64,000 nt of DNA from Clostridiaceae bacterium (GTDB taxonomy: Bacteria > Bacillota > Clostridia > Oscillospirales > Acutalibacteraceae), in contig JAEDFL010000006.1 of NCBI GenBank assembly GCA_016292785.1, positions 6,987 to 70,986 on the forward strand. Reading direction: 5' to 3'. The translations under genes and the position numbers were made by a program. Each line of letters begins with the position of its first letter. Positions within the stretch are counted from its first letter, which is position 1. Positions 16,914 to 26,554 of the stretch are shown piece after piece. Under the pieces are notes generated by a model that did no database searches, had not been told where the DNA came from, and saw nothing but the letters and a program-made list of their open reading frames with translations.

Positions 16914-17711
16914 TTGAAAACAGCATTATCAATCGCAGGAAGCGATTCCTGCGGAGGCGCCGGCATTCAGGCAGATATCAAAACAATGACGCTGAATGGT
17001 GTTTATGCAATGAGCGCAATAACCGCTCTCACGGCTCAGAACACGACCGGCGTAAGATCAATTCAGGACTCATCTCCCGAATTTCTTAAAGATCAGATCG
17101 ACGCCGTATTTGAGGATATTTTTCCCGATGCGGTCAAGATCGGAATGGTTTCCTCGGCAGAGCTTATCAAAGTTATCGCCGAAAGGCTGACCTTCTACAA
17201 GGCGAAAAACATTGTTGTCGATCCCGTTATGGTCGCAACAAGCGGAGCTTCATTGATCCGAACCGGGGCTGTTTCCGCCCTTGAAAAAGAACTTATTCCC
17301 ATCGCTTACCTCGTCACGCCCAACATTCCCGAAGCGGAGATGCTGACGGGGAATAAGATTGTCACACGGGACGATATGCAGAAAAGCGCAAAACAGATCG
17401 CCGAGGCCTACGGCTGTAATGTCCTGCTGAAAGGCGGTCACAGCGTAAACGACGCTTCCGATCTGCTTTATTCCGACGGTCAGGCACAATGGCTTGAGGG
17501 TAAGAAAATCAACAATCCGAACACCCACGGAACAGGCTGTACTCTTTCAAGCGCAATCGCCTCCAACCTTGCGAAAGGCTACGGTCTTGCCGATTCCGTA
17601 AAGCGTGCAAAGGAGTTTATCTCCGGCGCACTTTCCGCCATGCTTGATCTCGGTCAAGGCTCAGGACCTATGAATCACGCATTTGATCTCAATTCATATT
17701 TTGCAAAATAA
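16914..17711 (+). CDS. thiD: Hydroxymethylpyrimidine (phosphate) kinase
   Basis: ThiD phosphorylates HMP and then HMP phosphate to the pyrophosphate used by ThiE. The 265-residue ribokinase-like protein shows SIAGSDSCGGAGIQAD at the N-terminus, DPVMVATSG, TPNIPEAE, LLKGGH and the catalytic-anion-hole motif NTHGTGCTLSSAIA. The start is TTG at 16914, behind AAAGGAAG. Confidence 0.96.
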   Translation: MKTALSIAGSDSCGGAGIQADIKTMTLNGVYAMSAITALTAQNTTGVRSIQDSSPEFLKDQIDAVFEDIFPDAVKIGMVSSAELIKVIAERLTFYKAKNIVVDPVMVATSGASLIRTGAVSALEKELIPIAYLVTPNIPEAEMLTGNKIVTRDDMQKSAKQIAEAYGCNVLLKGGHSVNDASDLLYSDGQAQWLEGKKINNPNTHGTGCTLSSAIASNLAKGYGLADSVKRAKEFISGALSAMLDLGQGSGPMNHAFDLNSYFAK

Positions 17712-17737
17712 TATCTGTTTGAAAGGACTATGTTAAA

Positions 17738-19042
17738 ATGAGAAATTACACAACACAAATGGACGCCGCAAGAAAAGGCATTATCACACCCGAAATGAAG
17801 GCAGTTGCCGAAAAGGAGTACCGCACCGAAGAAGAGATCCGTGACTTCGTTGCAAGAGGACAGGTTGCGATCTGCGCCAACAAGCTCCATACCTGCATTG
17901 ATCCCAACGGCGTTGGCTCAATGCTCCGCACGAAGATCAATGTCAACCTCGGCGTTTCCCGTGACTGCAAGGATTACGACATTGAAATGAAAAAGGTTAT
18001 GGCGGCTGTCGATATGGGCGCAGAGGCTATAATGGATCTCTCGTCCCACGGCAACACACAGCCTTTCCGCCGCAAGCTTACGTCGGAGTGTCCTGCAATG
18101 ATCGGAACAGTTCCCGTTTACGACAGCGTAATTCATTATCAGCGTGACCTTGCCACACTTACGGCAAAGGATTTCATTGATGTTGTCCGTCTGCACGCTG
18201 AGGACGGAGTTGACTTTGTAACACTGCATTGCGGAATAACACGCAAGACTATCGACCAGATCAAGAAACACAAGAGAAAGATGAACATTGTTTCACGCGG
18301 AGGCTCACTCGTTTTCGCATGGATGAGTATGACAGGCGAAGAAAATCCGTTCTATGAGTATTTTGATGAAATTCTTGACATCTGCCGTGAATATGACGTC
18401 ACGATCTCATTGGGCGATGCCTGCCGTCCCGGCTGTCTTGCAGACGGAAGCGACGTTTGCCAGATTGAGGAGCTTGTCCGCCTCGGCGAGCTTACAAAAC
18501 GTGCATGGGCTAAGGATGTTCAGGTTATGGTTGAGGGTCCCGGTCATATGCCGATGGATCAGATCGAAGCGAATATGAAAATCCAACAGACGATCTGTAT
18601 GGGTGCTCCGTTCTATGTTCTCGGACCTATCGTGACCGATATTGCTCCCGGCTACGACCACATCACCTCTGCTATCGGCGGAGCTATTGCGGCGGCTTCG
18701 GGAGCGGCATTCCTCTGCTACGTTACGCCTGCCGAGCATCTCGCCCTGCCGAATGTTGACGATGTTAAGCAGGGAATAATCGCCTCCAGAATTGCGGCTC
18801 ATGCCGCCGATATTGCAAAAAAAATTCCCCATGCAAGGGATATTGACGACGCTATGGCGGACGCAAGGCGCACCTTTGACTGGGAGAAGCAGTGGGAATG
18901 TTCGATTGATCCCGAAACTGCAAGGTCAATTCGTGACAGCCGTGCTCCCGAGCACGAGGACACCTGCTCAATGTGCGGTAAATTCTGCGCCGTCAGAAGT
19001 ATGAATAAGGCTCTCAACGGCGAATACATAGACATTCTTTAA
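17738..19042 (+). CDS. thiC: Phosphomethylpyrimidine synthase ThiC
   Basis: ThiC rearranges aminoimidazole ribotide to HMP phosphate with a 4Fe-4S cluster and SAM. At 434 residues it is the short form lacking the N-terminal domain of the E. coli enzyme. Core motifs are [45 protein letters not shown] and the C-terminal cluster motif CSMCGKFC. The spacing of that motif is CX2CX3C rather than the CX2CX4C of the long form. It is the last gene of the TPP-controlled operon. Confidence 0.97.
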   Translation: MRNYTTQMDAARKGIITPEMKAVAEKEYRTEEEIRDFVARGQVAICANKLHTCIDPNGVGSMLRTKINVNLGVSRDCKDYDIEMKKVMAAVDMGAEAIMDLSSHGNTQPFRRKLTSECPAMIGTVPVYDSVIHYQRDLATLTAKDFIDVVRLHAEDGVDFVTLHCGITRKTIDQIKKHKRKMNIVSRGGSLVFAWMSMTGEENPFYEYFDEILDICREYDVTISLGDACRPGCLADGSDVCQIEELVRLGELTKRAWAKDVQVMVEGPGHMPMDQIEANMKIQQTICMGAPFYVLGPIVTDIAPGYDHITSAIGGAIAAASGAAFLCYVTPAEHLALPNVDDVKQGIIASRIAAHAADIAKKIPHARDIDDAMADARRTFDWEKQWECSIDPETARSIRDSRAPEHEDTCSMCGKFCAVRSMNKALNGEYIDIL

Positions 19043-19051
19043 AAGCCACTA

Positions 19052-19092
19052 AAAAGCGGTGCAGCTCCATTTCGGAACTGCACCGCTTTTTT
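19052..19092. terminator. Bidirectional terminator between thiC and pckG
   Basis: A 13-base-pair stem AAAAGCGGTGCAG / CTGCACCGCTTTT (19052-19090), with A- and T-runs on the two sides, can end both converging transcripts. Confidence 0.92.
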
Positions 19093-19102
19093 ATCTGTTT
19101 AA

Positions 19103-20890
19103 TTATTTTGCAAGGTTAGCCTTGAGAGTTTCAAGCTGATTTCTGAGCTCCTGAGGAAGCTTGTCGCCAAACTTCTTGTAGTGCTCCTCGATCTCTGCGG
19201 CTTCCTTCATCCATGTGTCCTTATCAACATCGAGGATGGACTTGAGAGTATCCATATCCATATCGAGGTCTGTAAGGTCGATATCCTCCGGCTTCGGAAC
19301 ATAACCGATAGCTGTCTCGGTTGCGTCAGCCTTGCCCTCACAGCGGTCGATGATCCAGTTGAGAACACGCATATTGTCGCCGAATCCCGGCCAGATGAAG
19401 TTGCCCTCGTCATCGGTACGGAACCAGTTGACGTTGAAGATCTTGGGAGCCTTGTCTCCGAGCTTCTTGCCCATGTCAAGCCAATGCTGGAAGTAGTCAG
19501 CCATATGATATCCGCAGAACGGAAGCATAGCCATAGGATCACGGCGAACAACACCTACTGCACCTGCAGCGGCTGCTGTTGTCTCGGATGCCATTGCGGA
19601 GCCGATGAACACACCGTTCTCCCAGCTCTTTGACTGGTAAACCAGCGGAGCGCACTTTGCACGACGACCGCCGAAGATAATAGCGGAGATTGGCACGCCC
19701 TCACCCTTGTTGAATTCGGGAGAGATGCACGGACAGTTTTCTGCCGGAGCGGTAAATCTTGAGTTCGGATGAGCCGCATAGGTTGACTTGTCAGCCTTAT
19801 TGAACTTGGAAGCGTCCCACTTGTTGCCCTTCCAATCGAGTGCGTTTGTCGGAAGATCCTTGTTAAGGCCCTCCCACCAAACTGTATTGTCATCAAGGTT
19901 AAGACATACGTTTGTGAAGATCGTGTTCTTCTTTGTTGACTCAAGAGCGTTGAAGTTGGACTTCGAGTTTGTTCCGGGCGCAACTCCGAAGAAACCGTTT
20001 TCCGGGTTGATAGCATAGAGTCTGCCGTCCTTGCCGATTCTCATCCAAGAAATATCGTCACCGACTGTCCAGATCTTGTAGCCCTTCTCCTGAAGATACT
20101 TGGGAGGAATAAGCATTGCAAGGTTTGTCTTACCACAAGCTGAGGGGAAAGCGGCGGCAACATACTTAACCTCGCCCTTAGGATTCTGAAGACCGAGAAT
20201 GAGCATATGCTCAGCCATCCAGCCCTCTTTCCAGCCCTGATAAGAAGCGATTCTAAGAGCGAAGCACTTCTTGCCAAGAAGAACGTTTCCGCCGTAAGCA
20301 GAGTTTACGGAGATAATTGCGTTATCCTCAGGGAACTGGCAGATATATCTGTTTTCGGGATCAACATTACATTTTGCGTGGAAGCCTCTGACCCAGTCAT
20401 TGCTGTCGCCGAGAACGTCCATAACAGCCTTGCCGACACGAGTCATAATAGCCATATTGAGAACAACATAGATAGAGTCGGTGATCTCAACGCCGATCTT
20501 TGCAAGAGGAGAGCCGATCGGGCCCATTGAGAAGGGGATAACATACATAGTTCTTCCCTTATAGGAGTCTCTTGCGATGTCATAAAGCTTCTTGTACATT
20601 TCGTCAGGATCGCACCAGTTGTTGGTCGGGCCTGCGTTTTCCTTCTTCTTTGAGCAGATGAAAGTTCTATCCTCAACACGTGCAACATCGTTGGGCTGGG
20701 TTCTGTGGAGGTAGCAGCCGGGAAGCTTTTCCTCGTTGAGCTTGATCATTTCGCCGGTCTCAACAGCCTCCTTGCGAAGACCGTCGAGCTGCTCCTCAGA
20801 GCCGTCGATCCATACGATTTTGTCGGGCTTAACGAGATCGGCCTTCTCGCTGATCCAGTCAAGTACAGACTTGTTTGTCGTTAATTCCAT
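19103..20890 (-). CDS. pckG: Phosphoenolpyruvate carboxykinase (GTP)
   Basis: This enzyme interconverts oxaloacetate and PEP with GTP/GDP; in fermenting anaerobes it often runs in the carboxylating direction. The 595-residue product has the kinase loop FPSACGKTNLAML, VGDDISWMR and NPENGFFGVAPGTN, typical of the GTP-dependent class. The start at 20890 (MELTTN) has AAAGGA about nine bases upstream; two earlier ATGs are too close to or before that site. Confidence 0.96.
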   Translation of the reverse strand: MELTTNKSVLDWISEKADLVKPDKIVWIDGSEEQLDGLRKEAVETGEMIKLNEEKLPGCYLHRTQPNDVARVEDRTFICSKKKENAGPTNNWCDPDEMYKKLYDIARDSYKGRTMYVIPFSMGPIGSPLAKIGVEITDSIYVVLNMAIMTRVGKAVMDVLGDSNDWVRGFHAKCNVDPENRYICQFPEDNAIISVNSAYGGNVLLGKKCFALRIASYQGWKEGWMAEHMLILGLQNPKGEVKYVAAAFPSACGKTNLAMLIPPKYLQEKGYKIWTVGDDISWMRIGKDGRLYAINPENGFFGVAPGTNSKSNFNALESTKKNTIFTNVCLNLDDNTVWWEGLNKDLPTNALDWKGNKWDASKFNKADKSTYAAHPNSRFTAPAENCPCISPEFNKGEGVPISAIIFGGRRAKCAPLVYQSKSWENGVFIGSAMASETTAAAAGAVGVVRRDPMAMLPFCGYHMADYFQHWLDMGKKLGDKAPKIFNVNWFRTDDEGNFIWPGFGDNMRVLNWIIDRCEGKADATETAIGYVPKPEDIDLTDLDMDMDTLKSILDVDKDTWMKEAAEIEEHYKKFGDKLPQELRNQLETLKANLAK

Positions 20891-20931
20891 GATATTCATT
20901 CCTTTCGTAAAAATCAATTTTTTACAGATAT

Positions 20932-20960
20932 ATTATATCCTTTTTTCGGGCAATTTTCAA
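20932..20960 (-). promoter_or_regulatory. Promoter of pckG
   Basis: On the minus strand TTGAAA (20955-20960) and TATAAT (20932-20937) are 17 bases apart. Confidence 0.82.
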
Positions 20961-21092
20961 CATACAAAACGCACATTATAACAAATTTTTATGTTTATTT
21001 TTGTATGAAATCACAAAACTTGCAGTAAGAGTTTGTTAAAAATAAAACGAACTTGTCCGCTTTGATATGCTCAAAAACAAACGAAAAAGGAA

Positions 21093-21120
21093 AGGGAGCG
21101 CAGCTTCCTGCGCTCCCGAA
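21093..21120 (-). terminator. Terminator after the FIVAR protein gene
   Basis: A ten-base-pair stem (GGGAGCGCAG / CTGCGCTCCC, four-base loop) about 35 bases past the stop is followed by TTTCCTTTTT on the minus strand. Confidence 0.9.
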
Positions 21121-21154
21121 AATATTTCAGCTAAAAGCTAATTTATAAATTAAC

Positions 21155-24100
21155 TTATTTAACTGTGTAGGTGAACTCACCGGCATCATGCCACTCGTTA
21201 CCGTACTTAACCTGAACCTTGATAACGTTCTCGCCTGCAAGGTAGCAGCTTGCCTGAGCATTAAATACCTTAACGCCTTCCTCAACGGTGTAAGCCTTAG
21301 TGGTAAGAGTACCACCGTTAGACATTACTGTACGAACACCCTGGATGTCCATACCTGTAACAACTGTAACAGGAATACGACATGCTGAGCCCTCAGTCTT
21401 GTCAGGAGTGATAGCATGAACTGTTGTGTCAAGCTCCGGCTGAACAAGGTTGATGGAGAATACATAAGCATTGTCCAAGCTCTCCCAAGTATAATCATAC
21501 TTAGCGATAACCTTGATATCAGAACCTACTCTGAGGCTTGTGGTGATCTCCCAAACGTCATAAGCTGCCTCACGGTCAAGCTCATTGCACTGTGAGCCAT
21601 CGTTATTGTAAGTAGAGATAACAGCCGCGCTGCTGCGTCTTGTGATAGTTCTTGTGTTGCCGTCAACATCAACGAACTGAATCTTTGATGCATAGTTGCC
21701 GTCAACATAGTTTACTCTTACAACATAAGTGTTGAGAGCTGTTGTGGACGGAGTCCAATCAACAGATACAACAGAACCCTTAACCTCTGCAGGCTTAGCC
21801 TGAAGAGCTGCGATTGCTGCGTTAAGCTCGTTAGCTGCTGTATCTACAGTGCCCTGATCGGAAATCTTGAGATTACGTGCAACTGACTTAGCTGCTGCAA
21901 GCTTAGCTGCCATTGCATTGTAAGAAGACTCGGTGTAATCCTCGGCATTCTTAGTCTCTGCAAGAGCGATAGCTGCATCAAGAGCTGTGTAAGAAGCGTC
22001 CTTCTCTACGAGCGGCATTGCATTGTTGATAGCTGCTTCAGCTGCGTCAACAGTAGCCTGCTCGTCGATTGTGAGGTCACGAGGAAGTGCCTTACCGGCT
22101 GCAACTGCATCCTGAAGAGCCTTTACAGACTCATCTGTGTAGATTGAAGTCTCCTTGAGGAGTTCCTCGGCTGCTGCGATAGCTTCATCAAGAGCTGTGT
22201 AAGAAGCGTACTCGACAACCGGAAGAAGCTCAAGTGAATCTGCCCATGCAAGAACAGCCTTCTCCTGATTTCTTGCTGCCATGTACTGGCTGATTGTCTC
22301 GTCGCCACGCTTTACAGGATCCTGAACGTAATCCCACTTGATGTTAGCGAAGATAGCGTCAACAACTGCAAGAGATTCCTCTGTGTAGAGAGTACGGTCA
22401 ATAGCCTCGTACTCAGCCTTAGCATTGTTGATGTTTGTGTAATCCCACGGAAGGAACTCAGGAGCATCAACAAGAGCATTAACTTCAACAGTCTTTGCGT
22501 CTACTGTTGCCTGATCCTTAGCCTTGAGAGCACGGAAAGCTATATCGTTAGCAGCCGCGATAAGGTCTGCTGCTTCAGTCTTATAAGCCTCTGTGAGATA
22601 CTTAGTATAAGTTGTAAGGTTGGAGTTGAGCTTCTGAATAGCTGAATCAAGAGCTGTGTAAGAAGCGTCTGCCTCTACAAGAGCGTCGATAGCTGCATTG
22701 AGCTCATCAGCAAATGCATCAAGAGTAGCCTGCTGCTCCTTGGTGTATACTGTCTGAGAAGCTGTAACTGCATCATCATACTTAGCCTTTGCAACTGTCC
22801 ATGTAGCTACTGTCCAATGAGACTCTGTAAGAGCTTCAAATCTGTCGATAGCTGCATTAACCTTTGAGTAGTCAGCGCCTGCAGGAACAAGGTTCTTAAC
22901 TGCATTGTTAAGAGCTACTGTCTGAGCGTCAACTGTTGCCTGATCGTTCTTCTTAGTGAGACCTGATGTTGCATAAAGAGCATTAGCAGCGTCAAGCTCT
23001 GTCTTCATTGCATTGTAAGAATCTGCAGTGTAAAGGTCAGCATTGATAGCTGCAGCCTTGTCAATAGCTGTCTTGAGAGCTGATGTATCAGCCGGAAGAA
23101 GCACAAGAGCTGCTGTCTTAGCAACGATTTCTGCTGCATAAGCGTCAACCTCATCCTGCTTATCCTTTGTGAGACCGTAAACTACAGCGTCCTTAGCGGC
23201 AATAACTGCTGCTGCGGATTCTGCGGTGTAGTAAGCGGAAAGATCTGATGTTGCGGGGATAGCCGTAATAGCGTTGTTAACTGCAGTGTAATCAGCCTCA
23301 ACAAATCTGAGAGCTGCCTTAGCTGCAACGAGATCCTCAACCATCTTTGAAACCTGAGCCTGCTCTGTCTCCTTGAGGTTGTGATCGTCAACCATCTTCT
23401 GAGCGGCAGCAAGGACTGTCTGGTATGCAGACCATGTTTCTGTGGTGTAGTAATCCTCAGTATAAGCTGTTCCCTTTGCTATCTCAGCTTCGAGCTCTGA
23501 ATAATCAGCACCGCCGAGAGCAACAAGGTTAGTCTTAGCCGTATTAAGTGCGTTATAAGCTGAATCAATTGTAGCCTGATCCTTAGCCTTGAGGTTTCTG
23601 TCTACTGCCTTAGCAGCTGTGAGAGCAGAAGCAAATGCTCTCCATGAAGCTGCAGTGTAGTCACCCTCAACGAGAGCGTCACTCTCAAGAATAAGAGCGT
23701 CAAGAGCTGTGTAGGAAGCGTCAGCCTCTACAAGAGCGCCTCTTGCAGTTGCAAGAGCTGATGTTGCATTGTCAATTACTGACTGGCTTGAAGCCTTGAG
23801 AGTTCTGTCAACTGACTTAGCATTTGCAAGAGCTGTTGTGAATGCCGACCATGTTCCTGCTGTGTACCAGCCTGACTCGGAAGCATCAACAATAGCCTGA
23901 GAAGTTGCGATTTCAGCATCAAGAGCTGTGTAATTTGCATCGTCCTCTACTGCCTTAGGAGTAAGGTTTGCAATAGCGTTTGTAAGAGCTGTAGCAGCAG
24001 CGTTGATTTCAGCCTGATGTGTTATATCAAGACCGGAAGCGATAGCTTCTGCACTTGACTTTGCAGTCTGGAATGCTGTCCAGTTAGCATCCTGCTCATA

Positions 24101-25267
24101 GTTGTCAGCGCTGATAGCGTTAGCGGCTGTCTTAGCGTTGTTAAGAGCTGTGTAATCAGCGGACTTGATCTGAAGAGCATCGTAACCTGCGGTAAGATCT
24201 GCAAGAGCAGAATCAACAGCAGTCTGATCTGCAGCGTTCTGGTTGTCAAGCATATCCTTAGCGGCTGCAAGAGCTGCTACGAAAGCGTCAGTGTTGTTGT
24301 AGTTAGCAACTACTGTGTCCTTAACAGCGTCATACTTTGCCTGGAGAGCTGAGTAATCAATCTCAGATGTTGAACCACCCTTAACAGTAAGAGTGATGTT
24401 TGTGCCTGTAAGATCGAAATACTGATCCTCATTGAAGTATGCGTTAGCAAGGTCGGAAAGGTTTGCAGCGTCAGCTACACCGTCCGGACACTCAGAAACG
24501 TACATATTACCCTTTGTGTTTGCAGTTCTTCTGATGTTCTCCTCGGGCATTGTGAAACGGTATGTATCGCCCGGCTGAGCATCGTCAGGAATCTGAACGG
24601 GGAAGTAGATGAGTGAATTTTCTTCATCCTCAAGAATGATTGTTTCCTCCTTTTTGGGGTTCGGGAAAATATCATACTTAAAGTACTGCCAACCTGCTGC
24701 CTTTGCTTCAGCTGCATTTGCGAATTTACCGCCGCCTGTTTTGAACGGAACGTTACCGTCATCACTTACGCAGTTGTTCATATCGCCGAGGAAACCGCTG
24801 TCGATAGCGATTGATGAAGGTGTAGAAACGGAGTTGTCAAGTGAACAGTATGAAGGGAACTCGTTATCAGGATTCCATGCAATCATCTTACCAGTCTTAG
24901 CTGCTGTTGCTGTTGCACCCATCTGAGCAGTGAAAATTTCACCGGCATCCATAAGGCGAGAATCCATGTAAACGATACCTGCAACGTGACCAACATAATA
25001 GTTTGTCGTTACATGAAGTGCGATCATAACCTTCTGGCCGGGCTCAACTTCCATATTACCTGTCTGTGAATCAGTCCAAGTAGCTGCTGTGTACTTGGTT
25101 TTGCTGGTCCATGCACAGCCTGCGGTAATCTCAGAAGCAGTAAGCCAAATTTTGACCTGATGCGATGCTGTGTCAGGATTTCCGTTAGCGGAAGCGGCAA
25201 CAGCGAACGTACCGAGCACCAAAGCGATTGCAAGCAATACGCTAAGTACTTTCTTTGCAATTTTCAT
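21155..25267 (-). CDS. Large secreted protein with cohesin-like N-domain and twelve FIVAR-type repeats
   Basis: This 1370-residue protein begins with a signal peptide (MKIAKKVLSVLLAIALVLG.., cleavage near residue 27 after ASA). Residues 30-260 look like a beta-rich, cohesin-like domain (VEPGQKVMIALHVTTNYYVGH). From about 301 to 1157 there are twelve helical repeats of roughly 70 residues, each opening with a YTALD-like motif and containing YTxxSWxAxxxAL and KDQATVDxAxxxL, as in FIVAR modules. The last 200 residues are beta-rich and may form one or two Ig-like domains (VVSVDWTPSTTALNTYVV). No sortase motif, transmembrane anchor or dockerin is seen at the C-terminus. AAGGAGG precedes the ATG. 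It lies 27 bases below the dockerin gene and is likely co-transcribed. FIVAR modules often bind cell surfaces or glycans; its role here is unknown. Confidence 0.85.
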   Translation of the reverse strand: MKIAKKVLSVLLAIALVLGTFAVAASANGNPDTASHQVKIWLTASEITAGCAWTSKTKYTAATWTDSQTGNMEVEPGQKVMIALHVTTNYYVGHVAGIVYMDSRLMDAGEIFTAQMGATATAAKTGKMIAWNPDNEFPSYCSLDNSVSTPSSIAIDSGFLGDMNNCVSDDGNVPFKTGGGKFANAAEAKAAGWQYFKYDIFPNPKKEETIILEDEENSLIYFPVQIPDDAQPGDTYRFTMPEENIRRTANTKGNMYVSECPDGVADAANLSDLANAYFNEDQYFDLTGTNITLTVKGGSTSEIDYSALQAKYDAVKDTVVANYNNTDAFVAALAAAKDMLDNQNAADQTAVDSALADLTAGYDALQIKSADYTALNNAKTAANAISADNYEQDANWTAFQTAKSSAEAIASGLDITHQAEINAAATALTNAIANLTPKAVEDDANYTALDAEIATSQAIVDASESGWYTAGTWSAFTTALANAKSVDRTLKASSQSVIDNATSALATARGALVEADASYTALDALILESDALVEGDYTAASWRAFASALTAAKAVDRNLKAKDQATIDSAYNALNTAKTNLVALGGADYSELEAEIAKGTAYTEDYYTTETWSAYQTVLAAAQKMVDDHNLKETEQAQVSKMVEDLVAAKAALRFVEADYTAVNNAITAIPATSDLSAYYTAESAAAVIAAKDAVVYGLTKDKQDEVDAYAAEIVAKTAALVLLPADTSALKTAIDKAAAINADLYTADSYNAMKTELDAANALYATSGLTKKNDQATVDAQTVALNNAVKNLVPAGADYSKVNAAIDRFEALTESHWTVATWTVAKAKYDDAVTASQTVYTKEQQATLDAFADELNAAIDALVEADASYTALDSAIQKLNSNLTTYTKYLTEAYKTEAADLIAAANDIAFRALKAKDQATVDAKTVEVNALVDAPEFLPWDYTNINNAKAEYEAIDRTLYTEESLAVVDAIFANIKWDYVQDPVKRGDETISQYMAARNQEKAVLAWADSLELLPVVEYASYTALDEAIAAAEELLKETSIYTDESVKALQDAVAAGKALPRDLTIDEQATVDAAEAAINNAMPLVEKDASYTALDAAIALAETKNAEDYTESSYNAMAAKLAAAKSVARNLKISDQGTVDTAANELNAAIAALQAKPAEVKGSVVSVDWTPSTTALNTYVVRVNYVDGNYASKIQFVDVDGNTRTITRRSSAAVISTYNNDGSQCNELDREAAYDVWEITTSLRVGSDIKVIAKYDYTWESLDNAYVFSINLVQPELDTTVHAITPDKTEGSACRIPVTVVTGMDIQGVRTVMSNGGTLTTKAYTVEEGVKVFNAQASCYLAGENVIKVQVKYGNEWHDAGEFTYTVK

Positions 25268-25294
25268 GCAAGTATTCCTCCTTAAAACTTTCTT

Positions 25295-26368
25295 TTAATA
25301 GGGGTTTGTCTGATCCAATTCGTCAATTGATGCGTAAACACTAAGAACCTTTCCAAAATCAAAGCTGTCAATAGTTTTGTCTCCGTTTACATCGGCAGCC
25401 ATCGTCTGACATTCGTTAAATTCTAAAAGTGAACCGGCGACAGAAACAATGCTAGAAACATCGTTACCGTCAATAATTGCATCTCCGTTGACATCACCGA
25501 AGATTACAACTGAATATGTCTTTACAACTGCATCGTCAACAACAATGTTAATCTTTGCATCCGTACCCAAGCCGTACTCAGTATATTCAACACTAATAGT
25601 ACCTGCTCCGGTAGCAATGACCTTCTGCTTCAATTCAGCAGTTGTTGTCATTCCGACATCAAAGCCGTAAACAACCATATTCGTCTTATCAATGACAGCC
25701 TTTGAATCATAGGCTGAGTTTGGTACAAGATCTGCCGTCTCGCCGACAACATTTACAGTAGCGGGAATAAATTCCTTTGCAAATGCCGCATCGTCGATGT
25801 AGTAGATCGTGGTTGCATCTGTCGGAGTCTGGATCGCCTGATTATAAAATCCGGTGTACTCCGTGGGGATTAAGAATGTACCGATCTTTCCCGCAGCAGA
25901 TGACTTTGCCTTTACTGTGAATGTGAAACATACCTCACCATCCGGAAGATTCAAACAGCCGAGAGTAGCATTGGAAACAGCCGCAGTCCACTGAACAAGT
26001 ATGCAACTGAATTCAGATGCGTCATAGCCCTCAGGTATGTAAGAACCGTCGTTCTGTGAGTTAGCCATTAAGGTTCCCTTTGCCTTACAGGTGTTGAGAG
26101 CCGTAAGGTTAATAAGATTCGGAATTTCAAAAACTGCCGAATCAAACAAAATTGGGAAACGGAAGGCTGTCATATTGTAGTTTGTCTGGAGTGAAACGCT
26201 GACAGTAACAGTATCGCCGGGAGCATAGGTCTCCTGATCGGTGGTAATTGTTACCTTCATGCTTTCATCGCCGTTTGCCGTACCCTCAGCAGAGGCACAG
26301 ACACCGAAAACAGCTACAGCAAGAACAACAGACAATATGACTGAAAGAATTTTCTTCGTAATATTCAC
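25295..26368 (-). CDS. Secreted protein with cohesin-like domain and C-terminal dockerin
   Basis: The 357-residue protein has a signal peptide (residues 1-27, ending CASA), then a domain resembling cohesin type folds (TYAPGDTVTVSVSLQTNYNMTAFRFPILFDS; residues 35-185). An Ig-like linker follows, then a type I-like dockerin from about 288: GDVNGDAIIDGNDV and ADVNGDKTIDSFDF, two calcium-binding loops about 35 residues apart. In cellulosomes, dockerins dock onto cohesins; a protein with both could join or cap a complex. It precedes the FIVAR gene in the same direction. The cohesin call rests on fold-like pattern only. Confidence 0.8.
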   Translation of the reverse strand: MNITKKILSVILSVVLAVAVFGVCASAEGTANGDESMKVTITTDQETYAPGDTVTVSVSLQTNYNMTAFRFPILFDSAVFEIPNLINLTALNTCKAKGTLMANSQNDGSYIPEGYDASEFSCILVQWTAAVSNATLGCLNLPDGEVCFTFTVKAKSSAAGKIGTFLIPTEYTGFYNQAIQTPTDATTIYYIDDAAFAKEFIPATVNVVGETADLVPNSAYDSKAVIDKTNMVVYGFDVGMTTTAELKQKVIATGAGTISVEYTEYGLGTDAKINIVVDDAVVKTYSVVIFGDVNGDAIIDGNDVSSIVSVAGSLLEFNECQTMAADVNGDKTIDSFDFGKVLSVYASIDELDQTNPY

Positions 26369-26505
26369 TTGGAAATTCCTCCTTCATTTTTCGGGATAAA
26401 GAGCTGACCTCTCCCGTGGATTTTTCAACCGATTTCCATTCTCATTTTCTGAGCCCTTAACCGATTGATATAATCACAGCCATAAGCTGTAATTAACAAA
26501 TTGCA

Positions 26506-26543
26506 TATTCTTGTAACAGCTCCGAGGAACTGCTACAAGAATA
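26506..26543 (-). promoter_or_regulatory. Hairpin between the two dockerin genes
   Basis: A 14-base arm pair (TATTCTTGTAGCAG / CTGTTACAAGAATA, one mismatch) starts 12 bases past the upstream stop. No clean T-run follows, so it may be a weak terminator, an RNA stabiliser or a processing site. Confidence 0.5.
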
Positions 26544-26554
26544 ATTTTGCTGAG

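Noticed and set aside
21790..24370. Phage tail-fibre or tape-measure gene
   Set aside because: The helical repeats match FIVAR modules, a signal peptide is present, and no phage genes are nearby.
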